NCBI RefSeq assembly: GCF_000172555.1
Contig: NZ_ABOX02000003.1
Coordinates: 241,797-305,796, forward strand
From: Pedosphaera parvula Ellin514
GTDB lineage: Bacteria; Verrucomicrobiota; Verrucomicrobiia; Limisphaerales; Pedosphaeraceae
DNA: 64,000 bases
Direction: 5' to 3'
Part shown: piece by piece, positions 25,928 to 35,965 of the stretch
Numbering within the stretch: position 1 is the stretch's first letter
How the letters are laid out: every line of letters begins with the position of its first letter
Program-made: the position numbers and the translations under genes
The notes under the pieces: generated by a model
The model's database searches: none
The model's input: only the letters and a program-made list of their open reading frames with translations
Told to the model about the DNA's origin: nothing

Positions 25928-27157
25928 TCAAGACGACCGCTCGCGCGCCAACTCTTCCACTAATGCTTTGGCCAGCAGTTCATACTGCGGCAATGAATTA
26001 TAGAGCTGCGCCGAAATCCTGATGAGCCGTGTCGTGCGCTTTGGCCACGGCATGATCGGCACTTCAATCTGATGGTTGATGCGCAACCTGTCTTGCAGTG
26101 GAAATTCAAAAAATGGCGCTGCAGGCACCTCGCCCGGAGACGCCTCCGGCAATGTCACCGCTGCCATTGAGCCCACAAACTCCTCCGGGCATGGTTGGGA
26201 AACTCCCAGCGCCGCGCATAGGACTTTTCTCGCGGCTAGTGCCAGCTCGTGATTACGCGCCATGATTTCGGGCCAGCCTCCCTTTGCCAGAGACCCCACA
26301 TACCGCAACGACTCGGGCACACTGAGCTGGGCCGAAGGGTCCCACGTACCAGTCCAGCCAAACTCAATCAAAAATCGTGACCGATCTTTCCTTGCCGAAT
26401 TCGCTCCGTGACTGATTACAAGTGGCCGAATGAGATTCTGCTTATCCCCGCGCACATGCAGCAAGCCCGCACCCTTCGGCGCGCAGAGCCATTTGTGACA
26501 ATTGCCCGTATAATAGGCCGCACCCAATTGCTTCAGATTCAACGGCACCATGCCGGGTGCATGTGCACCATCAACGAGTGTATCAATCCCCCGCTCTGCC
26601 AATTCCCTGACCAAACGCTCCATAGGCATTATCAAGCCCGTCTGGCTGACCACATGGTCGATCAATGCCAGCTTTGTCCTTGGAGTCACGCCTTCCAACA
26701 CCGCTGCCACCACCTCATCCGCGGAGTGGACCGGAAATGGCACATTGGCCATCACCACGCGTGCCCCCGACCGCTCAGCCACAAAATCCAGTGCGTTGCG
26801 ACAGGCATTGTATTCCTGGTTGGTTACCAGCAATTCATCGCCCGGGCTGAATGTCAACGAACGCAACACTGTGTTTACTCCGGTCGTGGAATTGGGCACA
26901 AAAACGAGGTCCATCGAGTCAGCACCGACAAACTGCGCCAACCCCTCTCGTGCCTGGTCCAGCAATCCTTCCAATTCACGCACCAGGAAGTGCACCGGTC
27001 GACGTTCCAGGCGCATTCGCAGCTCATTCTGAAATTCCAGCACTGCCCGTGGACAACTCCCAAATGATCCGTGATTCAAAAAAGTTATCTGCGAATCCAG
27101 TGGCCAATGCTGTAAGTCACAGGCTGGATGATGTAGAACTTCAATGTCGATTCCCAT
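25928..27157 (-). CDS. PLP-dependent class V aminotransferase, isopenicillin-N epimerase-like
   Basis: 409 aa. A PLP-fold type I enzyme of the class V group: FLNHGSFGSCPRAVL at the N-terminus, VPNSTTGVNTVLRS cofactor loop, LLVTNQEYNACRNAL, LIDHVVSQTGLIMP, VDGAHAPG with the pyridine-N-binding Asp, and the Schiff-base Lys in TGNCHKWLCAPKG. This arrangement matches CefD-like epimerases and cysteine desulfurase relatives. No beta-lactam genes are nearby, so the actual substrate is unknown. No signal peptide; cytoplasmic. Confidence 0.92.
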   Translation of the reverse strand: MGIDIEVLHHPACDLQHWPLDSQITFLNHGSFGSCPRAVLEFQNELRMRLERRPVHFLVRELEGLLDQAREGLAQFVGADSMDLVFVPNSTTGVNTVLRSLTFSPGDELLVTNQEYNACRNALDFVAERSGARVVMANVPFPVHSADEVVAAVLEGVTPRTKLALIDHVVSQTGLIMPMERLVRELAERGIDTLVDGAHAPGMVPLNLKQLGAAYYTGNCHKWLCAPKGAGLLHVRGDKQNLIRPLVISHGANSARKDRSRFLIEFGWTGTWDPSAQLSVPESLRYVGSLAKGGWPEIMARNHELALAARKVLCAALGVSQPCPEEFVGSMAAVTLPEASPGEVPAAPFFEFPLQDRLRINHQIEVPIMPWPKRTTRLIRISAQLYNSLPQYELLAKALVEELARERSS

Positions 27158-27682
27158 ACTACACTTGGATTAAAGGAATCAACCACTCTCTCACAAGCAA
27201 TTTTTCCAAAATAGGGAAATCACGAGTACAATCCTTTTTACACGCAGCGCGCAACCAGGAATTTTCCGACTGCCTTTTCCCTTGAAAGCTACTCACAGCC
27301 AGGGAATAACGAGTCCCACCAGTGTGTCCAAGCATATTTACAAAACGTCCAAGCGCAACAACCCGTTCTGAAACTTTATGCCGCACAAGTGAACCAATTA
27401 TGATGCATCCTTCTTATAAACAACATCTTGTCCTGATATATATCCCGATCAGGGCTCAGGACTTACTCAGTCAACTACTATTTATGGTTAAAGCATTTAA
27501 CGCATTCGGCTTGTTTCTAATGTTATTCACCTTATAGCATGACTCGACGCACCGGAAGATTTGGCTCCAGCTTAAATCTGGAAGTGAGGGCCACGCGAAA
27601 GACAGTTGGCTCCATCAATGGGGAGTAACTGGAACCTGGTCTGATCTTTGGTGCTAATCCGCGATAAAGAACAATAATTAGC
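27158..27682. other. Gene-free divergent region before the LamG gene
   Basis: About 525 bp. Several short open frames occur but none has an SD and a protein-like sequence. The region is AT-rich around 27400-27540. It presumably holds the divergent promoters of the aminotransferase and the LamG protein. Confidence 0.4.
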
Positions 27683-30600
27683 ATGAAATTGAACCGAACC
27701 TTGCTCATCTCGAGGAGGCCGTTGTTGGCAGCAACCCTGGCGCTACTCGCAACCTCTTCAGCTTACGCCGACTATCCTTCCACCGTCGTGAATGACGGTC
27801 CACTTGCCTATTACCGGTTAAGTGAGCTTCCACCTCAAGATGTGGCTACCAATAGTGGCAGTGGTGGAACAGCCTTGAATGGCATTCACTCCTCAGACGT
27901 GCAGCACTGGGCAACAGGCGCACTTGTGGGCAATGGAAACAAGGCGGCAGGTTATAACGGAGCATCTACAGGAACCACAGTTCCTTACTCAGCCAGCGTG
28001 AACCCGCAAGGCCCTTTCACGGTTGAGTTATGGGTCAAACCGAATAGCATACCCAACTCTGCAGGCACACCCTGTCCGATTTCTTCCGCACAGTTCAGCG
28101 GAAACCGCTCCGGCTGGCAAATTCGGGAGCGTGATACTGGGTACCAGTTCGTGCTGTATAACCATGCCGGATCAGGCACTGCGGCCAATGTTCTGGGTGG
28201 CGGCACACCTTCGACCACTTCATGGACCCACTTGGTGGGCGTGTATGACGGCACCACTGCCTATTTGTATGTCAACGGAGCTCTGGCAAGTTCATCCAGC
28301 GCCCCGGGTTTTGTCGCAAACGACAATTCTGGTGGGGCCGGACCATTGACTGTTGGGTTCCGAAGCAGCCTGGATAACGCCTTTGACGGCGCAGTGGACG
28401 AAGCGGCGGTTTATACCTCTGTCCTGTCCGCCTCTCAAATTCTGGCTCATTATCAGAATGGCACCAGTGCCTCGCCCGGTACGCCGTATAACACACTCGT
28501 GCTCACCGCCAATCCCATCGTCTATTTGCGTTTGGATGAAACGGGCCGTGATGTTGATCCGGCATACAATCGCGGAAGCCTCGGATCATTGGGTGACGGC
28601 ATTCATCATGTGGGAGTGATTCACGCTGTTCCTGGAGCACTTGCAGGCAGCACCAACACCGCAGTCACCTATCAGGGAATTGATCAACAGTCGGATGATG
28701 GCGGATCGCCAACCACTGTTGATTATAATCCTGCGCTGAATCCGAGTGGTTCTTTCTCCGTGGAAGCCTGGCTCCTTCCGACCATCGAGGGTCTTGGTAA
28801 TGCACAATGCCCAATGGTCAACCGGTTCATTGATGCCAATGGCAACCGATTCGGTTGGGATTTCTTTCAGCGCACCTCGGGCGAGGGTTGGAACTTCCGA
28901 ATGTTCAACAATGGGACCGGCAGTTCCGGCACCAAGGCATACGATATCACTGGTGGCTCCTACACCGTGGGTGCATGGTGCCATCTGGTTGCCGTTTATA
29001 ACGCTCCTGCCCATTCAGCGACGCTCTACCTCAACGGTGTACAGGTCGCTCAGCAGACCACACCTGATGGCAGTTACTTCCCCAACACGGTGTCTCCCCT
29101 CGCCATTGGTAGTTTTCCTGATATAACGAGTGGAAACGGTTATGAAAATCCTTTTATTGGTTCCATTGACGAATTCGCACTTTATAGCAGTGCGTTGACA
29201 GCAACACAGGTTTTGAACCATTACAACAACGGTCTCAATGCCTCACGCTCCACCCCTTACGAAACGCTCGTTGCTTCAGACGGTGCTGTCGAATACTTGC
29301 GGATGGATGAACCAACTCACAACCTTGCAACCAACAGTGGCACTCTGGGCACGGCAGCTGTCGGCATCTATTCGCACACCGGCGACGCTGTCGCTGGACC
29401 TCGGCCTCCGGCTTACGCTGGTTTTTCGGCCAACAACGTTGCTCGCAATTTCGATGGCATCAGCAGTTACGTTGAATTGAGCAATCCTGATGGATTGAAC
29501 TTCTACGGTCAGATCACAGTGGAAGCCTGGATCCAACCTGCAGCCTCCCAAAATGGCGAAGCCTACATTATCGCCCACGGCGGCAACAACGACTTCACTG
29601 CCGAAGATGCCCTGCGCATCGAAAATGGCACCTATCAGGTTTTGTCATATGATGGCAATGGTCATGACACTGGTTTCAGTGTTCCTTCCGCTGATTTAGG
29701 CACGGCCGGTTGGGTCCATCTGGCAGGCACCTATGATGGTGGGAACTGGAATCTTTATCGCAACGGTGTTTTGGTCTCGTCGAATGCAGATTTCACGGGC
29801 CAGTTGCCAGTTGCCAACGCGAACTGGGCCATCGGTGCACGCGGCCGTTGGAAAACATTCATGGACACCCTCGACCGTCAGTTCAAGGGTGGCATAGATG
29901 AGCCAGCCATTTATAACTACGCGCTGGCCCCGGGCAACATCCAGGCTCATTATTTTATGGGAAAATACGGCACCACCAATCCTCCGCCAAACTTCCTCTC
30001 TCAACCCGTTTCGCGCACAGAATATGCCGGTGGCGCGGTCGTGTTTAATGCTGGTGCCGAGGGTGGTTCACCTTTGAGTTATCAATGGAAGAGGAACGGC
30101 GCACCGATTTCAGGCGCGACCGACTCAACCCTTGGTTTGATCAATGTCCAACCGGGCGACGCAGCGAATTACAGTGTGACCGTAAGCAATCCGGTCGGCA
30201 CCACCAACAGCGCGGCCGCCACGCTCACCGTGTTGACCCCAAACGCCTATGGCGCCATCGTGATGGCAGACCAACCGGTTGCCTATTATCCGTTAAACGA
30301 AACCAGTGGTACGGTCGCTCGTGATCTGGCAGGCATTTATGACGGCACCTACCAGAGCAATCCAACTCTGGGTACACCCGGAGCCACTGCTTACACCGGC
30401 AGCTCGGTAGCCTTTGATGGGTCCAGTCAGTACGTCCTGATTGGCAATCCGGATGGATTGAACTTTACCGGCCTGATCACCATGGAAGCCTGGATCAAAC
30501 CTTCGGCCAGTGACGGAAACCGGAATATTCTCGAACATGGCTACAACTTAAGTCCTTTCCAGGAAGTGGTTCTTCGCATTCAGGATGGGAATTACCAGGT

Positions 30601-31081
30601 CAATTCATGGGATGGCACAGACCATATCATCAATGTCCCCATGTCCGCGGGAGATTTGAACAACTGGGTCCACCTCGTTGGCACTTATGATGGTGTGAAT
30701 TGGAACCTTTATCGTAACGGTGCCCTCATTGGCTCACAGGCTTATGATACAGGCGCAATCCTCGTTAATGGTGGTTGGGGAATCGGGGCAGGTACTCACG
30801 CCGGAGATCAGCGCTTCTTCCCGGGCAATATCGATGAGGTTGCTCTCTACAACCACGCGCTATCAGCAGATCGTGTTCAAACGCACTATCTGACTGGCAT
30901 ATACGGGCTCGCGTCCCTCACAGTCACGCGCTCGGGAAATACAACGGTTCTCAACTGGCCTGCAGGCATTCTACAACAAGCCGATTTGGTCACCGGACCT
31001 TACACTGATGTCGCAGGCGCCATCTCGCCTTATACAGCTCCGGCTGGACCAGCGAAGAAATTCTATCGCCTGCGGTTTTAA
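27683..31081 (+). CDS. Large secreted protein with four LamG domains and one Ig-like domain
   Basis: 1132 aa. A signal peptide (RPLLAATLALLATSSAYA) is followed by four copies of a roughly 230-residue concanavalin A-like (LamG/pentraxin) unit. Each copy opens with YYRLSE/YLRLDE/YLRMDE/YYPLNE and holds VELWVKP/VEAWLLP/VEAWIQP/MEAWIKP, W.HL.G.YDG..W.LYRNG and a closing DE.A.YN.AL....Q.HY. An Ig-like domain (about 775-855, FLSQPVSRTEYAGGAVVFNA ... YSVTVSNPVGTTNSAAATLTV) separates the third and fourth. The C-terminus ends AKKFYRLRF, a common verrucomicrobial ending. Likely a carbohydrate-binding surface protein. It is transcribed alone and ends at a strong terminator. Confidence 0.9.
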   Translation: MKLNRTLLISRRPLLAATLALLATSSAYADYPSTVVNDGPLAYYRLSELPPQDVATNSGSGGTALNGIHSSDVQHWATGALVGNGNKAAGYNGASTGTTVPYSASVNPQGPFTVELWVKPNSIPNSAGTPCPISSAQFSGNRSGWQIRERDTGYQFVLYNHAGSGTAANVLGGGTPSTTSWTHLVGVYDGTTAYLYVNGALASSSSAPGFVANDNSGGAGPLTVGFRSSLDNAFDGAVDEAAVYTSVLSASQILAHYQNGTSASPGTPYNTLVLTANPIVYLRLDETGRDVDPAYNRGSLGSLGDGIHHVGVIHAVPGALAGSTNTAVTYQGIDQQSDDGGSPTTVDYNPALNPSGSFSVEAWLLPTIEGLGNAQCPMVNRFIDANGNRFGWDFFQRTSGEGWNFRMFNNGTGSSGTKAYDITGGSYTVGAWCHLVAVYNAPAHSATLYLNGVQVAQQTTPDGSYFPNTVSPLAIGSFPDITSGNGYENPFIGSIDEFALYSSALTATQVLNHYNNGLNASRSTPYETLVASDGAVEYLRMDEPTHNLATNSGTLGTAAVGIYSHTGDAVAGPRPPAYAGFSANNVARNFDGISSYVELSNPDGLNFYGQITVEAWIQPAASQNGEAYIIAHGGNNDFTAEDALRIENGTYQVLSYDGNGHDTGFSVPSADLGTAGWVHLAGTYDGGNWNLYRNGVLVSSNADFTGQLPVANANWAIGARGRWKTFMDTLDRQFKGGIDEPAIYNYALAPGNIQAHYFMGKYGTTNPPPNFLSQPVSRTEYAGGAVVFNAGAEGGSPLSYQWKRNGAPISGATDSTLGLINVQPGDAANYSVTVSNPVGTTNSAAATLTVLTPNAYGAIVMADQPVAYYPLNETSGTVARDLAGIYDGTYQSNPTLGTPGATAYTGSSVAFDGSSQYVLIGNPDGLNFTGLITMEAWIKPSASDGNRNILEHGYNLSPFQEVVLRIQDGNYQVNSWDGTDHIINVPMSAGDLNNWVHLVGTYDGVNWNLYRNGALIGSQAYDTGAILVNGGWGIGAGTHAGDQRFFPGNIDEVALYNHALSADRVQTHYLTGIYGLASLTVTRSGNTTVLNWPAGILQQADLVTGPYTDVAGAISPYTAPAGPAKKFYRLRF

Positions 31082-31110
31082 ACCGTAGTTGATCGCCTCT
31101 TGTTACACGG

Positions 31111-31142
31111 AAGGCCGGGTTAAACCCCGGCCTTCTTTTTTC
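31111..31142 (+). terminator. Intrinsic terminator of the LamG gene
   Basis: AAGGCCGGG (31111-31119) pairs with CCCGGCCTT (31126-31134), followed by CTTTTTTC. Lies 29 bp after the stop. Confidence 0.92.
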
Positions 31143-31216
31143 TTTCGGTCAAATTAACCAGACTCCAAAAAACGAAATCCAGTTTCCCGTTCAGGAAATT
31201 CTTTTCGACTGTCAGG

Positions 31217-32080
31217 CTAAAGATACTTCTGCAACAGGAGCTTCAAATCGTTTTTGGTCTTTGCAGGCCAAACCTTCTTGTCAGTCATTATCGCGTTGTG
31301 TAGCGCACTGTGACATGGCCAGTTCGCTTCGGTTGGAATGTTGGCGATCGCGTCCTTGACCACATCTTTTGCCATCGCCGCGTTTTTGGTAAGATTCTCG
31401 ATTACCATCTCAACCGTTACATGCGCCTCGTCCACTTTCCAGCAATCATAATCGGTGATCATTGCCATGGTCGCATAGGCCATTTCTGCTTCACGGGCAC
31501 ATTTGGCTTCACCCAAATTCGTCATGCCGACCACGTCATACCCCATCTTATGATTGGTGATTGATTCGGCACGCGTGCTGAACGCCGGACCTTCCATATT
31601 CACGTACGTGCCACCGTCATGCACCCGCGCCTTTAATTTGCGCGCACTCTTCAACAAAATCCTACGCAACTCCTCCGCAATGGGATCAGCAAACGCCACA
31701 TGCGCCACAATGCCTTTGCCAAAGAATGTGTGTCCCGCCGCATTCTTCGTCCGGTCTAGAAACTGATCCACGAGCACCACATCGCAAGGCTTATATTTCG
31801 CCTGCAAGGAACCCACAGCACTGACGCTGATGATCCATTGCACGCCCAGCTTTTTCATGCCGTAAATATTCGCGCGGTAATTCAATTCCCCCGGGAGGAT
31901 GCGATGCCCGCGTCCGTGACGCGGCAGAAAGACCACTTCGCGTCCGTTTAATTCACCCGTAAGAAAATCATCTGACGGAGCGCCAAAGGGCGTTTTTACC
32001 TTGACCCACTTTTGATTGGTGAAGCCTTCGATGTGATAGAGGCCGCTGCCTCCGATGATGCCAATGCGATTTGCTGCCAT
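31217..32080 (-). CDS. mtnP: S-methyl-5'-thioadenosine phosphorylase
   Basis: 287 aa from the ATG at 32080 (MAANRIGIIGGSGLYHIEG); an upstream start would add eight residues. It cleaves methylthioadenosine with phosphate into adenine and methylthioribose-1-phosphate for methionine salvage. Family II purine phosphorylase motifs are visible: IIGGSGLY phosphate loop, FLPRHGRGH, NYRANIYGMKKLGV, VNMEGPAFSTRAES, DVVGMTNLGEAKCAREAEM and ITDYDCW. Related inosine or guanosine phosphorylases look similar, so purine preference is inferred. It is convergent to the LamG gene and divergent to the outer-membrane protein gene. Confidence 0.92.
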   Translation of the reverse strand: MAANRIGIIGGSGLYHIEGFTNQKWVKVKTPFGAPSDDFLTGELNGREVVFLPRHGRGHRILPGELNYRANIYGMKKLGVQWIISVSAVGSLQAKYKPCDVVLVDQFLDRTKNAAGHTFFGKGIVAHVAFADPIAEELRRILLKSARKLKARVHDGGTYVNMEGPAFSTRAESITNHKMGYDVVGMTNLGEAKCAREAEMAYATMAMITDYDCWKVDEAHVTVEMVIENLTKNAAMAKDVVKDAIANIPTEANWPCHSALHNAIMTDKKVWPAKTKNDLKLLLQKYL

Positions 32081-32200
32081 AATTCGGGCGAATCTAACCA
32101 CCACCTGAGCAGTCTAAAAAGAGAAAAATGAATTCCGTCCGGCTTTTTCGCAAGCCCTTCTCCTTGACTCAATTTCACCCACCAGATTTGATACTGCCCG

Positions 32201-33160
32201 ATGAAGAAGCGAACACTTGTCTCAACCACCGTACTCACCTTCTGTGTCTCACTGGCTCCCAGCTTTGCTGCCGAACTCGAAAGCCCTACAACCAAACCAT
32301 CCGACACGCCAGGCGGGGATGTCTCCTCCAACCTGCCCAAGCTGGAACGCATCGGCGGTCCACTCAGGTTAAATGCCTACGTGAACTCCTCCTATGTGGC
32401 CGCTGGCAACGTAAAATTTCTCGGATTTAATTTCGGTAGTTCCGATGCCGCCTCAGCCAGTTTGGTCGTCAATACCGATATTCCAATCAATGACGAATGG
32501 TTTATTCCCGCCGGACTTGTTTCGGATAATTTTTTCCTGGGAACTGACACCTTCGCTCCCGTTCCTGAACGAATCAACACTCTTCGCTTCAGCACCGGTG
32601 CTGGTTACAAGCTAAATGATCAATGGACCATCGTCGGCACTCTCAGCCCGCTGCTCTACAACCTGGAACAAATCAACAGCAATGACATCGGTCTCGCAGG
32701 CGCAGGTTACGCGACCTACAAGTTCAGCCCCGATCTGGTTTTCACCTTTGGACTCGTAATCAATCCCGATGGTGAATGGCCTGTATTCCCGATCGGCGGC
32801 CTCATCTGGAATATCAACAAGGACTTTGGTCTCGACCTTACCCTGCCCAAGCCGCGCTTCGTCTATCATGCCAATCCCAATCTGAACCTGTACGTGGGTG
32901 GAGAACTCAAAGCCACGACCTTCCGCACAACCGACCAAATTGCAAAGCAAATTGGCACCGCGGCTTTTAACAACGCTCTTGGCACCTATCGCGATTTCCA
33001 TGTTGGCGTCGGCGTGGAATATAAAATCACACCGGGTGTCGGACTGTATCTCGACGGCGGCTATTCCGTTGGTCGTGAAATCAATTACACACGGATCGAC
33101 GAGACGGTGAAATTTGATCCCGCCCCGTACGTACAGGGCGCGGTGCGTTGCCGGTTTTAA
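32201..33160 (+). CDS. Outer-membrane beta-barrel protein, DUF6268-like
   Basis: 319 aa. Signal peptide MKKRTLVSTTVLTFCVSLAPSFAAE. The mature protein alternates polar and hydrophobic residues through the whole length, with GAGYKLNDQWTIVGTLSPLL, GYATYKFSPDLVFTFGLVI and VEYKITPGVGLYLDGGYSVGREI. It ends in VRCRF with the terminal Phe expected for BAM-assembled barrels. I associate this pattern with DUF6268, whose role is unknown. Its stop codon abuts the emrA stop on the opposite strand, with no terminator between. Confidence 0.82.
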   Translation: MKKRTLVSTTVLTFCVSLAPSFAAELESPTTKPSDTPGGDVSSNLPKLERIGGPLRLNAYVNSSYVAAGNVKFLGFNFGSSDAASASLVVNTDIPINDEWFIPAGLVSDNFFLGTDTFAPVPERINTLRFSTGAGYKLNDQWTIVGTLSPLLYNLEQINSNDIGLAGAGYATYKFSPDLVFTFGLVINPDGEWPVFPIGGLIWNINKDFGLDLTLPKPRFVYHANPNLNLYVGGELKATTFRTTDQIAKQIGTAAFNNALGTYRDFHVGVGVEYKITPGVGLYLDGGYSVGREINYTRIDETVKFDPAPYVQGAVRCRF

Positions 33161-34330
33161 TTAACGCACGCGCACGTTAATAATTGTGGAAAGTCCGGGA
33201 CGCAACTGGTCCATCAACTCCCGGACACTTCCTTGTTCAAAGGAAATCCGAACCGGAACGCGTTGCACCACTTTCGTAAAGTTGCCCGTGGCGTTGTCCG
33301 GCGGCAACAAGGCAAATTGCGCCCCGCTCGCAGGTGCCAGGCTGTCCAGCACGCCGTGAAAAGTTTTTCCCGGCACGGCATCAATCGAAATATCAACTGA
33401 TTGACCAGCATGCATTTTGGCCAGTTGTGTTTCCTTGAAGTTGGCAACAATCCAAACCTCAGGTTCCACCATCGCAAATAAAGTCTGCCCTGATTGCACG
33501 CGGTTGCCGGGCTCGACGTTCTTATTGCCGATACGACCATCAGCCGGTGCCACAATCGCTGTATAAGACAACTTGCGTTTGGCTTCGCGGACAGCGGCCT
33601 CATCAGCTGCAATCGCCGCTTTGGCTGCAACTTCCATTGCTTCAGCGGATTCGCGTTGTGCCTGCGCTGCAGTCACGCCGGCCTTAATCGCATTGAGATT
33701 CGCCGTGGCGGCATCAGCAGCGGCTTGCGCCGAATCCAAGGCACTGTGAGTCGCGTCAACATCGGATTTCGAGATGGCGCCATTGCTGGTTTGCAACTGG
33801 AGGTTGCGTTCCTGATTATGACCTGCGAGTTCGAGTTGCGCGCTGGTTTGACGCACCTGGGCCTCGGCTTGCACTGCGTGTGATTGGGCTTCCAACAGTT
33901 GTGCTCCGGCCTGACTTACCGCTGCCTTTGCCTGCAATGCCTGGGCCGAAGCCTGCGCGAGATTGGCCTCGGCTTTTTGGAGTCCGATTTCATACTCCAA
34001 GGGATCAAGTCGCACCAACACGTCACCCGCCTTGACCGTCTGGTTTTCTTTCACCAAAACCTCTTTCACGCGTCCATCAACTTCCGGGCTCACTTGATGC
34101 ACATGTCCGGCGACGTAGGCATCATCGGTCTCCTCGTAGAGAAAGGCGTGATAAACAAAATTCCCGACCCACGCCAGCACCCCCAGGATCACCACGGAAA
34201 AGATCACCCACCGCACGGCTTTCCGGTTGGACCGTTGCTTGTTCGAATCCAATCCCCGGCTTTCACCGTTTGCAGCAATCGGCTTGTTGATTGCGTCCGG
34301 CTCTTTGGGAAGTTCTGTTGTGTTACTCAT
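33161..34330 (-). CDS. emrA: EmrA-like membrane fusion protein (HlyD family)
   Basis: 389 aa. One inner-membrane helix (about residues 39-58, VRWVIFSVVILGVLAWVGNF) is followed by the EmrA start FLYEETDDAYVAGHVHQVSPEVDGRVKEVLVKENQTVKAGDVLVRLDP, the half-lipoyl motif. A long Ala/Gln-rich coiled-coil hairpin (about 115-215) comes next, then the second half-lipoyl YTAIVAPADGRIGNKNVEPG and a beta-barrel domain. It bridges the EmrB pump to an outer-membrane channel. The TolC-type channel gene is not in this operon. Last gene of tetR-emrB-emrA, 15 bp after emrB. Confidence 0.94.
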   Translation of the reverse strand: MSNTTELPKEPDAINKPIAANGESRGLDSNKQRSNRKAVRWVIFSVVILGVLAWVGNFVYHAFLYEETDDAYVAGHVHQVSPEVDGRVKEVLVKENQTVKAGDVLVRLDPLEYEIGLQKAEANLAQASAQALQAKAAVSQAGAQLLEAQSHAVQAEAQVRQTSAQLELAGHNQERNLQLQTSNGAISKSDVDATHSALDSAQAAADAATANLNAIKAGVTAAQAQRESAEAMEVAAKAAIAADEAAVREAKRKLSYTAIVAPADGRIGNKNVEPGNRVQSGQTLFAMVEPEVWIVANFKETQLAKMHAGQSVDISIDAVPGKTFHGVLDSLAPASGAQFALLPPDNATGNFTKVVQRVPVRISFEQGSVRELMDQLRPGLSTIINVRVR

Positions 34331-34345
34331 AAGTGCTTAAAATAA

Positions 34346-35965
34346 TTAATGAACTGCGGCTCCGGCATCGCTTTTCGTTTTGCCACTGTTGAGCAGCAGC
34401 AATAGCGGGAGTGAAACGATGAAGGCAAGGCCAACATACATGAAAATGTCGGCGTAGGATTTCAACGCCGCCTGACCGTTGATGATGCTATCCACTGCCT
34501 GCAAAGATTGATGACGCACGAAAACCGGATCCGCGCTGTGGCGTGTGAACGCTGCACCCAGCAGATGTAACCGCGACACCGCCTGCGGGCTGAAAACATT
34601 CACCCGTTCAACGAGTACTGCGCGGTGCGTCGCTTGACGATGGGCCAGCATGGTGGTGATCAGAGCGATGCCAATGCTGCTGCCCAATTGACGGGTGAGA
34701 TTGTAAAAGCCGGCTCCCGCAGCGATTTTATTTTTCGGCAGACTGCCGAGCGTTGCCAGGCTTAAAGGCAGGAAAATCATGACACTGCCAATGCTGCGCC
34801 AGATGAGTGGCCAGAAAAGACTGGAAACTCCAGTATTAGGATTGATCCCGGACAAAACAATGGCAGTTCCCACTGTGATCAATGCTCCCGTGCAGATGAG
34901 CAAACGAGCGTCGTATTTTCCGGATAGTTTCCCCATGGCAATCATTGTCACCGCTGCCGCTATTGCTCCCGGCATTTGCAGCAACCCGCTTTGCTCGGCG
35001 GTATAATGCAGGTAATCCTGCACGAAAACGGGAATCGCAAACACCACTCCATAAATTCCCATGCCAAAAATCAGCGAGTAGGTGCTGCCGGCGGCAAGTG
35101 ACTTAAATCGCAGAACTCTTAAATCCACGGCCGGGTGCTCGGTGGTTAGTTCCCGCCAGATGAACAAAGACAAGCCAAGCAAGCTGCCAATCCCCATCGC
35201 CGTGATAAACCGCGAATTGAACCAATCCTCCTGTTGCCCCTCTTCCAGCATGGTTTGGAAACAGGCCAATCCCACCGCCAGCAAACCAATTCCCCACCAG
35301 TCCACGCTCGAAGACTTTCTTTCTTCGCTCCGGTCATTGGGCAGGAAAATCATCGCCATCAATACCGCGAAAATTCCGACTGGCAGATTAATGAAAAAAA
35401 TCCAGCGCCAACCGAGAGTGTCCGTTAAATAGCCGCCCAACACCGGCCCCAGCGCCGGTCCGGAAATGACTCCGATTCCAAATACTCCCTGTGCCGCCCC
35501 CTGCTGTTCGCGCGGAAAGGTTTCGAACAACATCGATTGCGCTTTTGCCAACAAACCTCCTCCAGCCAAACCTTGCAGAACGCGTGCGATCACCAACATG
35601 GTGAGGTTGGTCGCCATTCCGCATAACATGGAGGCCAGGGTGAAGCCCGCCAGCGAAAATATGAAGTAGCGTTTCTTGCCAAACCGATCGCTCAACCATG
35701 CCGTCAGGGGAATGATCACCACGTTCGCGCAGGCGTAACCAGTCGAAACCCAGCCCGCTTCGGAAAGTGTCGCACCCAGGTTGCCTCGAATATCCGGCAA
35801 CGCGACATTTACGATGCTGGTATCGATCACTTCGAGAATCGCACCCAGTGCCACGGTCAAGGCAATGACCCACTTGAGCATTCCTTTTCGCGCCAAACCC
35901 GCGGCAGTTGGCCCAAGCAACGTGAGATCCGAACCGTAAAGCCCTTTGGAAGCGGACGTGCTCAC
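34346..35965 (-). CDS. emrB: EmrB-type DHA2 multidrug efflux permease
   Basis: 539 aa with about 14 membrane helices. Characteristic stretches are ILEVIDTSIVNVALPDIRGNLGATLSEAGWVSTGYACANVVIIPLTAWLSDRFGKKRYF and GPALGPVLGGYLTDTLGWRWIFFINLPVG. It exports hydrophobic drugs using the proton gradient, with EmrA. The start is GTG (35965) and it overlaps the tetR stop by 4 bp (GTGA), which suggests translational coupling. The alternative, that it works as a lone pump, is unlikely with emrA 15 bp downstream. Confidence 0.95.
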   Translation of the reverse strand: MSTSASKGLYGSDLTLLGPTAAGLARKGMLKWVIALTVALGAILEVIDTSIVNVALPDIRGNLGATLSEAGWVSTGYACANVVIIPLTAWLSDRFGKKRYFIFSLAGFTLASMLCGMATNLTMLVIARVLQGLAGGGLLAKAQSMLFETFPREQQGAAQGVFGIGVISGPALGPVLGGYLTDTLGWRWIFFINLPVGIFAVLMAMIFLPNDRSEERKSSSVDWWGIGLLAVGLACFQTMLEEGQQEDWFNSRFITAMGIGSLLGLSLFIWRELTTEHPAVDLRVLRFKSLAAGSTYSLIFGMGIYGVVFAIPVFVQDYLHYTAEQSGLLQMPGAIAAAVTMIAMGKLSGKYDARLLICTGALITVGTAIVLSGINPNTGVSSLFWPLIWRSIGSVMIFLPLSLATLGSLPKNKIAAGAGFYNLTRQLGSSIGIALITTMLAHRQATHRAVLVERVNVFSPQAVSRLHLLGAAFTRHSADPVFVRHQSLQAVDSIINGQAALKSYADIFMYVGLAFIVSLPLLLLLNSGKTKSDAGAAVH

